NCBI GenBank assembly: GCA_035536535.1
Contig: DATLNZ010000154.1
Coordinates: 1 to 49,817 of the forward strand
Reading direction: 5' to 3'
Length of the DNA: 49,817 nt
Source of the DNA: Actinomycetota bacterium
GTDB taxonomy: Bacteria; Actinomycetota; JAICYB01
Shown: positions 15,626 to 24,142 of the stretch, piece by piece
Layout: each line of letters starts with the position of its first letter
How positions within the stretch are numbered: position 1 is the stretch's first letter
Program-made: the position numbers and the translations under genes
Notes under the pieces: model-generated
Databases searched by the model: none
The model's input: the letters and a program-made list of their open reading frames with translations, nothing else
What the model was told of the DNA's origin: nothing

Positions 15626-16714
15626 CTATGACAGGTGCGCTGCGGCCCGGTCCACCCACCGGTGTGCCTCGGTGGCTCCCGGGAGCGCACCCACCTCATC
15701 GGGAGGCACGCCCACCGGTTCAGCCTCCCCGACCAGCGCCGAAACAGTCGACGCGGACGACCACGAGAGCGCTGACAGGTCATACCCCCCTTCCAGCACG
15801 CACAAAAGTCCCGGGCCGATCCGCTGCAGCATGCGGGTGAATCGGTGAAACGCTCCAGCGGTCAGCCCCATGAGGCACACGGGGTCCCGGACGTGGGCGT
15901 CGAACCCTGCAGACACGATCAAAAGGTCGGGGTCAAATTTCCGGGCGGCCGGGACGAACACCTCCTCGAAAGCCCGCGCGTAAGCGTCCTCTCCGGAGCC
16001 CGCCGGCAGAGGCACGTTCACGGTCAGTCCGTCCGCGGAGGCTCCCCCGGTCTCCGTGACGTCGCCGGTGCCCGGGTAGAAGGGGAACTGGTGCACCGAC
16101 ATGAACAGCACCTGGGGGTCCTCCCAGAAGACGTCCTGCGTTCCGTTGCCGTGGTGGGCGTCCCAGTCCAGGATCGCGACCCGGGCGGCTCCCCCGTGGT
16201 GGATCGCCCAGCGCGCAGCGACCGCGGCATGGTTGACCAGGCAGAAGCCCAGCGAAGCTCGCACGGCCGTCCAGGCCGGCTGGGACAGCGGTCCGTCGTA
16301 GGTGGCGTGGTGGCCGGGGGGCCGGGCCACCACAAAGGCCGACGACCACCTTCCGTCCAGGATCCGGGCGGCGGCCTCGACGGCAGCGCCGGACGAGACC
16401 AGGACGGCGGCGAGGCTCCCGGAGCCCATCCGCGTATCCAGGTCCACCCGGCCACCGCCCGCGTCGTCGATCTCCCACAGCAGACGGACGTACTCAGGCG
16501 AGTGGGCCAACTCCAGCACTTCCCGGGGCACCGCTTCCGGCTCCACGCTCTCTAGCCTGCGAGCTAGGCCCGTCCGGTCCAGGTGCTCCAGGATCGTGCT
16601 CACCCGCGAGGGCTGCTCAGGATGGGCCGTCCCGGCGTCATGTCCGAGCGTCGCCTCGTGGGCGACCAGTCCGACGACGGGTGAGCGCGCCGCAGGCTGC
16701 TCGTCTCGCGTCAC
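15626..16714 (-). CDS. Histone-deacetylase-fold (AcuC-like) deacetylase
   Basis: A 362-residue zinc-dependent deacetylase or amidohydrolase. The HDAC motifs are all visible: RPPGHHA (about 131-137, catalytic His pair), DWDAHHGNGT (183-192, Asp and His zinc ligands), AGFDAH (third ligand) and LEGGYDLSAL. The substrate cannot be told from sequence; candidates are acetyl-lysine proteins such as acetyl-CoA synthetase (AcuC role), or acetylpolyamines. The start is uncertain: GTG 16714 (MTRDEQPAARSPVVG) fits the family, whereas an ATG at 16813 would add an unrelated Arg/Pro-rich tract. It is divergent from the NUDIX gene. Confidence 0.9.
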   Translation of the reverse strand: MTRDEQPAARSPVVGLVAHEATLGHDAGTAHPEQPSRVSTILEHLDRTGLARRLESVEPEAVPREVLELAHSPEYVRLLWEIDDAGGGRVDLDTRMGSGSLAAVLVSSGAAVEAAARILDGRWSSAFVVARPPGHHATYDGPLSQPAWTAVRASLGFCLVNHAAVAARWAIHHGGAARVAILDWDAHHGNGTQDVFWEDPQVLFMSVHQFPFYPGTGDVTETGGASADGLTVNVPLPAGSGEDAYARAFEEVFVPAARKFDPDLLIVSAGFDAHVRDPVCLMGLTAGAFHRFTRMLQRIGPGLLCVLEGGYDLSALSWSSASTVSALVGEAEPVGVPPDEVGALPGATEAHRWVDRAAAHLS

Positions 16715-16825
16715 CACGGGTCGAAGGATAGGCGCGCGGCCGAGGCAGGGTTCGGAGCAGCGGGCCCGGGGCGGTGGGGAACGAGGCCCACTCTTCGACG
16801 GCAACGGGCGCATACTGGCGGCGCC

Positions 16826-17320
16826 ATGCCGTCCGTTCCTGCCCGCCCCGGCCCGGACTCCGGAGCAGCCGACCCCAAGACCTGGCCCGTCCGTGTGGCG
16901 ACCTCATCCGGCGGCGTCGCCGTCAGCACGGAGGGACAGATCCCGCATGTGGCGCTCATCCGGACCACCTCCCTCAAAGGGCGAACCGTGTGGGGTATCC
17001 CGAAAGGTGCCGTGGAGCCCGGTGAAACCCCGCAGCAAGCCGCCGTCCGGGAGGTTTTGGAGGAGACGGGGTTGCGAGTAGAGGTCGTGTCGGAGCTCGA
17101 GCCGCTCAACTACTGGTTTGCCTGGGCCCCCGAGCAGGTCCGCTACCGAAAGACCGTGCACATGTTCCTGATGCGGGTAACCGGAGGCACACCGGTACCT
17201 CAGCTCGAGGAGGTCGAGGAGGTGCGCCTGGTCCCCATCCAGGAGGCGATGCGCAAGGTCACCTACACGTCCGAGCGCAAGGCCGTGCGCGCCGCGGCCG
17301 CGATCGTTGCGTCTTGGTGA
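16826..17320 (+). CDS. NUDIX hydrolase
   Basis: A 164-residue protein with a complete NUDIX box: GAVEPGETPQQAAVREVLEE at about 61-80, continued by TGL. WGIPKG precedes it, as in MutT-like enzymes. It hydrolyses a nucleoside diphosphate linked to another group; the substrate is unknown. It occupies the place of mycobacterial mutT4 (Rv3908), divergent from the pcnA side and upstream of the DUF6049-murJ genes. Its TGA stop overlaps the GTG of the next gene. The first 20 residues are low-complexity, so an internal start is possible. Confidence 0.9.
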   Translation: MPSVPARPGPDSGAADPKTWPVRVATSSGGVAVSTEGQIPHVALIRTTSLKGRTVWGIPKGAVEPGETPQQAAVREVLEETGLRVEVVSELEPLNYWFAWAPEQVRYRKTVHMFLMRVTGGTPVPQLEEVEEVRLVPIQEAMRKVTYTSERKAVRAAAAIVASW

Positions 17321-18072
17321 GATTGGCGGCCGCCGTGGCCATAGGCTTTGTGTCGGGTGTGGCCTCCGGAGCCTTCGGCATCGGCGGTGCGCTCCTGTCC
17401 ACGCCCGGGCTGCGGGTCGTGCTCGACACCCCGGCTCTGGTCGCGGTGGGCACAACGCTGCCGGTAGTGGTGCCGACGGCTTTGACGGGACTGGTCACCT
17501 ATCTCAGAAAGCAGCTCGTCGACGGGCGCTCGGCGGCCTACGCGGCCGCATCGGGCTGCGTGTTCGCCGTGGCGGGGGCGTTCACGACCGAACTCGTCGA
17601 GGGGGAACTGCTGCTGGTTTTGACGGCGGCCCTGATGCTGCTTCTTTCGCTTCGCATGATCAAGTCCCCGGGTGCGCGACAGCCGGCCTCGGCACCCACG
17701 CCCGCCGTGCTGCTTGCGATAGGAGCCGCGTCGGGGTTCCTGTCGGGTCTGCTCGGGATAGGTGGAGGAGTGATCCTCGTGCCGGTGCTGTCGGTTTTCG
17801 TGGGCCTGCCAGTGAAGACGGCGCTGGGCACCTCGCTTGCTGTGGTCGCCGCCCAGTCCATCCCGGGGTCGGTGGTCCATGCCGTCCTCGGCAACATCGA
17901 CTGGGTGCTGGCGGGCGCGCTGACGGCGGGCGTCATCCCAGGGGCCAAGCTCGGATCGAGACTGGCGGTCAGAAGCCAGGAGGCGACGCTGCGTGTGGCG
18001 GTGGGGGTCGGAATGGCGGCAATGGCAGTGGTATTCGGTGCGGTGGAGATGCGAAAGCTGCTCGGCCAGTGA
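17317..18072 (+). CDS. TauE/SafE-family membrane permease
   Basis: A 251-residue protein with about eight membrane helices. It shows the two-fold internal symmetry of the TauE/SafE family, each half starting with a Gly-rich signature: GVASGAFGIGGALLSTP and GFLSGLLGIGGGVILVP. Members move sulfite, sulfoacetate or other organosulfur anions, but the substrate here is not defined. GTG 17317 overlaps the NUDIX stop (GTGA); TTG 17314 is an alternative. Its own stop overlaps the next start in the same way. This family is not part of the mycobacterial order, so it is an insertion between the NUDIX and DUF6049 genes. Confidence 0.88.
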   Translation: MRLAAAVAIGFVSGVASGAFGIGGALLSTPGLRVVLDTPALVAVGTTLPVVVPTALTGLVTYLRKQLVDGRSAAYAAASGCVFAVAGAFTTELVEGELLLVLTAALMLLLSLRMIKSPGARQPASAPTPAVLLAIGAASGFLSGLLGIGGGVILVPVLSVFVGLPVKTALGTSLAVVAAQSIPGSVVHAVLGNIDWVLAGALTAGVIPGAKLGSRLAVRSQEATLRVAVGVGMAAMAVVFGAVEMRKLLGQ

Positions 18073-20009
18073 GGTGGAAGCGTCTCGGGCGGCGGTTAGG
18101 CGCCGGCGTGTGCTCGGTGGCGGTGGCGTCGATGTGTGCATGGCCGATGCCCGTGCGGGCGCAGTCTCAGGCTGAGGCCCAGGCTCGCAGTGACCTTGCC
18201 GTTTCGCTGGTCGAGATGCAGCCGTGGTTCGACCCTCAAACGCCTCTGCGTCTGCGCATCGAAGTCACGAGCCGCTCGAGACCGCTCACCGACACGACGG
18301 CGACGCTCGCCGTTCATCCGCGCGTGCGCAGCCGCGGGGAACTCGCGCGCGTTCTGACGGGCGAAAGGGCGCCGCCGGTTCTCGTAGAGCGGTCATATGA
18401 GGTGCCAGACGCGCGTGCCGGGACGCCGGTGTCCATCGACATGGTCAACGAGCCGCCCGCGCGCAGCCTGCAAGGGCTGCAGGACGGGGTTTATCCCGTC
18501 ACCGTCGCCGTCTCCAGGCGAGGGACACCGAGACAAACGCTGACCACCGCGGTCGCAATACTCCAAGGCCCCGTTTCTCCCCGGATGAGCGTGCTCACGG
18601 TGGCTCTCTTCTCTCCCACGCCGGTGCTGAGGCCCGATTGGTCCGTGCCGCGAAACGCGAGGCGCCGGCTCGAGGGTCTGAAGCGGCAGCTGGAGTCGCT
18701 TTCACCGGAAGACTCACCGGCCGTAGTGGCCGTGAGCCCGCTTGCGGCGGAAGAGCTCCGGGTGTTCCCAGCCGGGGAGGCACAACCTGCGGCTCATGCG
18801 GCGCTGGAGGCGTTGCGGACCGTAGTGGGCCGGTCGGAACTGGCGACCACGCCGCTGTGCAACTGTCAGCTCCCCCACCTCGACGATCTCGATCTTCAAC
18901 TGCCGGAGCAGTTCGAGCTTGGCCGTGAAGCCGTCCGCAGGGCCTTCGAGGCCGACCCGATCCCTCTGGTCATGCCCCCAGACCTTGTGGTGGACGCCGA
19001 GACGCTGCGGGCACTGGAGGCCAACGGCCACACGGCGTCGGTTGCAGCCTTCGACGCCCCGACCGGGCTGACGCCTGCCGAGGCCCTGAGGACCGGCGGC
19101 CTGACCGTGCTTCCTGCCGACGCACGCATCAACGAACTGTCTTCGGCGGCACGGTCTCCACTGGACGTCAGCCGGGTGGTCGCCGAGACGGCGATGGTCT
19201 ATTTCGAGAGCCCCGGGCGGGAAAGGACCCTCGTCCTGGTGGTGGACGCGACGGCTCCCCGCGCCGCCGATCTTCTCAGCGCCTTTCGGAGGGCCCCGTG
19301 GCTTCAGGCGGTGAGCGCGGCTCAGGCGGCCGCGTCTGCCACGAAACGGCAGATCCCCGTGCTGCGGCGTGCGGACCGGCCAACCCAGCCGTACAGGCGG
19401 GATCTGCGTGAAGCCCGGGAAGCTGTGGACCTGTTCGCGTCGTACACCTTGCCTGACAACCCTGCCGTCCCACACTTCCGGCACGCGCTGCTAGCCGCCG
19501 CGGGGACCGCCTGGTGGAACGAGGACTGGGCCGCCGGGACTGCCTCCGCACGCTCGGTGACCGAGTCGGTCAGGAGGCAGAGGTCGCTGATCACGACCAC
19601 GGATTCGGGCCCCGTCACGTTCACGTCCAGAAGAGGCGGCGTCCCGGTGACCGTCGGCAACAGAAGCAGGTACCGGGTGCGACTGGTCGTCGAGGTCGAA
19701 TCGGCAAAGCTCAAGTTCCCCAGAGGCCGCTCGAGGGCGCTTGAGGTGTCTCCCCCGGGTCAGACGGTCACGTTTCCGGCGCTCACGGAGGCGACGGGGA
19801 CGTTTCCCGTCCGGGTGACGCTTCGAACTCCCGATGGGCGCGTCGTGGTGGAGCAGTCGGAGATCACCGTGAGGTCCACCGCGGCCAACGTCCTCGCACT
19901 CGGCCTCACGGTGGGGGCGGCGGCGTTTCTCGTCCTGTGGTACGCGAAAGGGCGCGGACGCCGAACCCCCCGGGGGCGGGCCGGTCCTCCGAATGGGGCC
20001 ACGGGCTGA
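18069..20009 (+). CDS. DUF6049-family secreted/membrane protein
   Basis: A 646-residue protein. The GTG start overlaps the TauE stop (GTGA). Residues 1-31 form a signal peptide ending MPVRAQS. A large extracytoplasmic part follows, and one C-terminal membrane helix (VLALGLTVGAAAFLVLWYAKG) ends in a short basic cytoplasmic tail. Size, topology and position directly before murJ match the actinobacterial DUF6049 family (Rv3909 in M. tuberculosis). Its function is not established; linkage to murJ suggests an envelope role. The stop overlaps the murJ ATG (TGATG). Cys residues near residue 277 (TTPLCNCQLPHLDD) are notable. Confidence 0.82.
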   Translation: MRWKRLGRRLGAGVCSVAVASMCAWPMPVRAQSQAEAQARSDLAVSLVEMQPWFDPQTPLRLRIEVTSRSRPLTDTTATLAVHPRVRSRGELARVLTGERAPPVLVERSYEVPDARAGTPVSIDMVNEPPARSLQGLQDGVYPVTVAVSRRGTPRQTLTTAVAILQGPVSPRMSVLTVALFSPTPVLRPDWSVPRNARRRLEGLKRQLESLSPEDSPAVVAVSPLAAEELRVFPAGEAQPAAHAALEALRTVVGRSELATTPLCNCQLPHLDDLDLQLPEQFELGREAVRRAFEADPIPLVMPPDLVVDAETLRALEANGHTASVAAFDAPTGLTPAEALRTGGLTVLPADARINELSSAARSPLDVSRVVAETAMVYFESPGRERTLVLVVDATAPRAADLLSAFRRAPWLQAVSAAQAAASATKRQIPVLRRADRPTQPYRRDLREAREAVDLFASYTLPDNPAVPHFRHALLAAAGTAWWNEDWAAGTASARSVTESVRRQRSLITTTDSGPVTFTSRRGGVPVTVGNRSRYRVRLVVEVESAKLKFPRGRSRALEVSPPGQTVTFPALTEATGTFPVRVTLRTPDGRVVVEQSEITVRSTAANVLALGLTVGAAAFLVLWYAKGRGRRTPRGRAGPPNGATG

Positions 20010-21577
20010 TGCAGGAACGGAAGCTGTACCGGGCGACCGTGCTGATGACGGCCGGAACGGCGCTGTCGCGCCTGACGGGCCTCGCTCGTGTCGCTGCGCT
20101 TACATATGCGCTCGGCGTCACGGGAAGCCGTCTCGCCGACACGTACAACATCGCGAACACGCTGCCGAACATCATTTTCGAGCTGTTCCTGGGGGGCGTG
20201 CTCACCTCGCTGCTCGTCCCGGTGGTCATTTCCATGCGGTCGGAGGGGCGTTCGGACGTCTCGGGGCTGGTCACCTCGTCGCTGATCGTCCTGACCGCGC
20301 TGTCCGTCCTGACCATAGTCGCGGCCCCCCTGCTGATCCGCGTCTACACCCTGCGCATCGACGCCGCCGTGAGGGACGAGACGCGGGAGCTCGCCACGTT
20401 CCTGCTGCGGTGGTTCGCGCCGCAGATCCTCTTCTACGGCCTATCGGCCATCGGCGAAGCCCTGCTCAACGTGCGCCACCGATTCGGCCCCCCGAAGTTC
20501 ATCCCCGTCCTGAACAACCTCATATGGGGCGGCACGTTCCTCGCATACGCGAGGCTGTTCGGCGAACAGGGCCTGTCGCTTTCGCCGGGGGCCAAGACGC
20601 TGTTGGGGGCCGGAACGACCCTGGGTGTTGTGGTGCAGGGACTGGCGTACCTGCCTCTGCTCCGACAGGACAGGCTCCGGTTCCGCCCAGACTTCTCGGA
20701 CCCGGCGATCCGATCGATGCTTCGGCTGTCCGGGTACGTGATGGCCTACGTGGTGGTGAACCAGATAGGGCTGTGGGTGGTGATACAGCTGGCCCAGTCG
20801 GTCGCCGGTGGCGTCACCGCATACCAGGTCGCGTTCATCTTCCTGCAGCTGCCTCATGGACTTTTCGCCGTCAGTTTGAACTCCGCGCTGCATCCAGACT
20901 TGTCGGCGGCAGCCGTAGGCGGCGACTGGGACTCCTACCGGAGATCCTTTGCGGCAGGCGTGCGGGGGACCGCCTTTCTGCTGGTCCCGGCGGCCGTCGG
21001 CTATGCGCTGCTTTCTAGGCCGTTGGCGAGGATGCTGCTGGCCCGCGGGGCGTCCGGGGTCCGTGACGCTGACGCCGTTGCCTCTGTTCTCACCGCGTTC
21101 TGTGTCGGCCTGCCGTTTTTCTCGCTATTCCAATTCCTCACCAGGTGCTTCTACGCGCTGAGGATCACGCGCACCCCGACGCTCGTCCGTGCCGCCGCCG
21201 TCGCGGTCCATGCCGCTGTGAACGTCCCGCTGTTCACGGCGCTGGGCGTGCCCGGGCTCGCGCTCGGCCACGGCATCTCGTACGCCTTCGGGTCGATTGT
21301 GCTCTGGGGCTTGCTGAGCGGGCGCGTACAAGGCGGGCTTTCGGCGCAGGCGCTCGTCTCGCCGGTCGCGCGAGTAGCCGCCTCCGCCGCCGCGATGGGC
21401 GCGGGGGTGTGGGCTATCGTGGCGTGGCTTGGGCAAGGTCCGTTCGCCGTATTGGCGGCGACCGCCGCCGGGGCTGTACTCTACCTTGTGTTTTCGCAGG
21501 TCACGGGCCTTACAGAGGGACGGATGCTGCTGGAATCGATCCGCAGGACTCCCGCGCCGGCCCCCACCCCCGAATGA
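20009..21577 (+). CDS. murJ: Lipid II flippase MurJ
   Basis: A 522-residue MVF-family protein with about 14 membrane helices. It starts MQERKLYRATVLMTAGTALS, typical of MurJ/MviN, and contains GVTGSRLADTYNIANTLPN and LFLGGVLTSLLVPV. MurJ flips lipid II from the inner to the outer leaflet for peptidoglycan synthesis. Translation is coupled to the DUF6049 gene (TGATG) and to the next small gene (ATGA). The protein ends after the transporter core (RRTPAPAPTPE). The mycobacterial MviN homologue continues into a pseudokinase and an extracellular domain; here those parts are a separate gene at 22821. Confidence 0.95.
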   Translation: MQERKLYRATVLMTAGTALSRLTGLARVAALTYALGVTGSRLADTYNIANTLPNIIFELFLGGVLTSLLVPVVISMRSEGRSDVSGLVTSSLIVLTALSVLTIVAAPLLIRVYTLRIDAAVRDETRELATFLLRWFAPQILFYGLSAIGEALLNVRHRFGPPKFIPVLNNLIWGGTFLAYARLFGEQGLSLSPGAKTLLGAGTTLGVVVQGLAYLPLLRQDRLRFRPDFSDPAIRSMLRLSGYVMAYVVVNQIGLWVVIQLAQSVAGGVTAYQVAFIFLQLPHGLFAVSLNSALHPDLSAAAVGGDWDSYRRSFAAGVRGTAFLLVPAAVGYALLSRPLARMLLARGASGVRDADAVASVLTAFCVGLPFFSLFQFLTRCFYALRITRTPTLVRAAAVAVHAAVNVPLFTALGVPGLALGHGISYAFGSIVLWGLLSGRVQGGLSAQALVSPVARVAASAAAMGAGVWAIVAWLGQGPFAVLAATAAGAVLYLVFSQVTGLTEGRMLLESIRRTPAPAPTPE

Positions 21578-21972
21578 CGACTGTGCGAAGGGTCATCGCC
21601 GCTGAGGCTGGACAGGTCTCCGCCTGGCTCGTGAAGATGCTGCTGGCCGTCGCGGTGGTTGGTTTTATCGTGCTCGAAGGCGGATCGCTTGTGTTCAACC
21701 GACTCCAGGCACCCGACATTGCGGCTACGGCGGCACAGGAAGCAGGACTCGTCTACTCCAACTCCAACGTGTTCGAAGCCGCCAAAGCGACGGCCGAGGA
21801 GTACGTGACCAAGAACGGGGGCGAGTTCGTCGAGTTCAAGGTCGATCCCGTTGGGCGGCGGGTGTCGGTTCGGATGAAAAAGACGGCCAAGACGTTCGTG
21901 GTCAAGAAGATCGAGCGGCTGCACCCGCTGGCGGTCGTCGAGGTCACCGAGTCGGCTCCTTTGCGGACCTAG
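21574..21972 (+). CDS. Small single-pass membrane protein in the murJ operon
   Basis: A 132-residue protein whose ATG overlaps the murJ stop (ATGA). A short N-terminal part (MTTVRRVIAAEAGQVSAWLV) leads into one membrane helix (about 21-39). An outer domain of about 90 residues follows, which alternates helix-prone and strand-prone segments (VFEAAKATAEEYV, EFVEFKVDP, RRVSVRMKK). The layout resembles TadE/TadG-like pseudopilin proteins, but similarity is weak and I do not assign it. Tight coupling to murJ suggests it is made at the same time as the flippase. Confidence 0.7.
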   Translation: MTTVRRVIAAEAGQVSAWLVKMLLAVAVVGFIVLEGGSLVFNRLQAPDIAATAAQEAGLVYSNSNVFEAAKATAEEYVTKNGGEFVEFKVDPVGRRVSVRMKKTAKTFVVKKIERLHPLAVVEVTESAPLRT

Positions 21973-21990
21973 CCGGGAAAGGAAACGTCG

Positions 21991-22821
21991 ATGGTCAAGG
22001 TCGTGACTGATTCCGCGGCGGACCTGCCGCCTGAACTGGCCTCGAGCCACGGCATCCGAGTCGTTCCTCTGACGATCCGGTTCGGCACCGAGAGTTTCCT
22101 GAGCGGCGTGGACCTCGATGCCCACCAGTTCTGGACGAAGTTGCGTGCGTCCTCGGACAGCCCGGCGACGGCCGCGCCCAGCGCAGGCGAGTTCGAGACG
22201 GTCTACCGGGAACTGGCCGAGGAGGGGGCGGACGGCGTGGTTTCCGTCCATCTGTCCGAGAAGCTGTCGGCGACAGCCCAGTCCGCGAAGATCGCGGCGC
22301 GGTCGGCCGGCGTCCGGGTGGAGGTGATCGACTCCCAGGGCGTGTCCGGCACCACGGCGTTGATGGCACTGAGGGCCGCGGAACTGGCGGACAAGGGGTC
22401 GGATCTCGACGCGATCGTCAGGGACCTTGAAGAACTGCGGGACCGGACGAAGCTTTTCGCGGTCATCGACACGCTCGAGTACCTCAGGCGAGGCGGGCGG
22501 ATCGGCGGCGCCCAGGCGCTGCTCGGGACGATGTTGCAGGTGAAACCCGTCATCAGCATCGTCGACGGCGTCGTCGAACCCGTGGGACGCGTGAGGACCC
22601 GCGCCAAGGCTTTTCAGCACCTCGCGGGTCTGGTCAAAGCGGACGCAGGCCGCATCGACCAGATGGTGGTGATAACCGGTGAGGCCCCCGACGTGGACAC
22701 CTTCCTGTCGATGCTGGACGGAGTCGTGGATATACCGCCGGAACGGGTCTGGACACTCGGCCCGGTTGTCGGGACCCATGCGGGCCCCGGCGTAGTTGGT
22801 GTCGCCTTCTCCACGACCTGA
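21991..22821 (+). CDS. DegV-family fatty-acid-binding protein
   Basis: A 276-residue protein with the DegV (EDD) fold. It opens with VKVVTDSAADLPPELA, and contains TAAPSAGEFETVY, VIDSQGVSGTTALMALRAAE, FAVIDTLEYLRRGGRIGG and LKVKPVISIVDG-type segments (here LQVKPVISIVDG). DegV proteins bind fatty acids; in Firmicutes the FakB members present them to the kinase FakA for phosphorylation. No FakA is in this window. A good AAAGGAAA site precedes ATG 21991, and the stop overlaps the next ATG (TGATG). Confidence 0.93.
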   Translation: MVKVVTDSAADLPPELASSHGIRVVPLTIRFGTESFLSGVDLDAHQFWTKLRASSDSPATAAPSAGEFETVYRELAEEGADGVVSVHLSEKLSATAQSAKIAARSAGVRVEVIDSQGVSGTTALMALRAAELADKGSDLDAIVRDLEELRDRTKLFAVIDTLEYLRRGGRIGGAQALLGTMLQVKPVISIVDGVVEPVGRVRTRAKAFQHLAGLVKADAGRIDQMVVITGEAPDVDTFLSMLDGVVDIPPERVWTLGPVVGTHAGPGVVGVAFSTT

Positions 22822-24056
22822 TGCCGGCGACGGTTGCGCCCGGTTCGCTCATAGGGGGCCGGTACAAGGTCGAGGCGAACCTCGGCTCGTCGGATCGATC
22901 GTCGGTGTGGAGGGCGCTGGACGAGCGGCTCCAGCGACAGGTCGCGATAAGGGTGTTCGCGCAGGTCGACGACGCCCAGGATCTCCAGCATCAGATCGGG
23001 GTGGCCGCTTCGCTGACGCACCCCCGCGTCGTGCGGGTGTTCGACACCGGTTACGACAGCGGCAACTTCTACACCGTGAGCGAGCTGCTTCCGGGGTCCC
23101 TTGCGTGGGCCGCCCTTCCGCTGTCGACGTCGGAGGCCCTTTCGGTTGGCGCGGATGTGGCCGAAGCCCTCCGCTACGCCCACTCCCGCGGGGTCGTGCA
23201 CGGCAACCTTCACGAGGGCAACGTGCTGCTGTCCGAGCAGGGCGCCAAAGTAGGCGACTTCTGGGTGGTGGCGGGCAGCGGTCCGTCCGGCCCCGCGCGG
23301 GACCTGGTGGCTCTCGGGAGCCTCATAAAGCGCCTGGCGCCGCCGGAGTTGCCTGATCCAGGCAACCGGGAGCTTGCGAGGATCGCCGGGAAGCTGGAAG
23401 CGGGGGCCTATCCGGACGCCGAAAGCGCCCTCTCGGACCTCAGGTCCATCCGTCCCAGCCAGCCGAGGTCGGTCCCGAAGCGCAGTGCGGTGCCGGTGAT
23501 CGTCGCCGGCATCGCGTTGCTCGGCCTCCTCGTGGCGGGAGCAACCCGGCTGGGAGCGAGGTCCACGCCGACTCCGGCTCCGTCCGAAAGCCACTTCGCC
23601 GGAGACCCCCACCGGATCGTCCGTGTCGAGGACTTCGATCCCATGGGCAACGACGGCCGTGAGGGCCGGCGCTCTGTGGCGCGCATAACGGACGGCGACA
23701 CGGCCACCTTCTGGGCGACCGAGCGGTACTCCAGCGCAGGCTTCTCCGGGCTGAAACGCGGGGTCGGTGTGATTGTCGATCTGGGACAGGCGCGGGAGGT
23801 GGGTCGTGCGAAGTTGCTGATGGGGGTGGAGGGGTGCGCCGTCGAGCTGCGCCGGTCGGAGGGCCGGGCGCGCACGATCGACGGCTGGGACACCGTCGCC
23901 TCCGTGGGTTCGGCAGGCAGGACGACGTCGGTCGATGTGCGTCCGTCGACGTCCCGGTGGTGGCTGGTCTGGATAACGAGGCTGGGCCGAACGCCGGGTG
24001 GACGCGGACGGTCGTATTCGTGTGCCGTTTCGGAGGTCGGGTTATACCCGCCGTGA
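22821..24056 (+). CDS. Membrane pseudokinase with extracellular beta-sandwich domain (MviN C-terminal-half homologue)
   Basis: A 411-residue protein. Residues 11-210 have the fold order of a Ser/Thr kinase (GGRYKVEANLGS) but lack key catalytic residues. The ATP-binding Lys is Arg44 (VAIRVF), the catalytic-loop HRD is HGN (127-129, with HEGN at 131-134), DFG is DFW (146-148), and the Gly loop is degraded. A membrane helix spans about 224-241. The outer part (about 265-411) looks like a discoidin-type carbohydrate-binding sandwich (ARITDGDTATFWATE). Mycobacterial MviN carries the same pseudokinase-TM-outer-domain order fused to MurJ; here it is free-standing, three genes downstream of murJ in the same run. 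It probably acts as a scaffold controlling peptidoglycan export. Confidence 0.85.
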   Translation: MPATVAPGSLIGGRYKVEANLGSSDRSSVWRALDERLQRQVAIRVFAQVDDAQDLQHQIGVAASLTHPRVVRVFDTGYDSGNFYTVSELLPGSLAWAALPLSTSEALSVGADVAEALRYAHSRGVVHGNLHEGNVLLSEQGAKVGDFWVVAGSGPSGPARDLVALGSLIKRLAPPELPDPGNRELARIAGKLEAGAYPDAESALSDLRSIRPSQPRSVPKRSAVPVIVAGIALLGLLVAGATRLGARSTPTPAPSESHFAGDPHRIVRVEDFDPMGNDGREGRRSVARITDGDTATFWATERYSSAGFSGLKRGVGVIVDLGQAREVGRAKLLMGVEGCAVELRRSEGRARTIDGWDTVASVGSAGRTTSVDVRPSTSRWWLVWITRLGRTPGGRGRSYSCAVSEVGLYPP

Positions 24057-24142
24057 CGCCGGCCATGCGACCGGGGTCGGCGGAACCGGCTCCCGGCGTT
24101 TAGTCTCGGCGTCGGCCTTGAAGGGCCTGGAAAAGGAGCGTC

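Noticed and set aside
17307-18068. N-terminal extension of the DUF6049 gene through the TauE gene
   Set aside because: The GTG at 18069 overlaps the upstream stop and starts a signal peptide; the extension is the TauE gene read in another frame.
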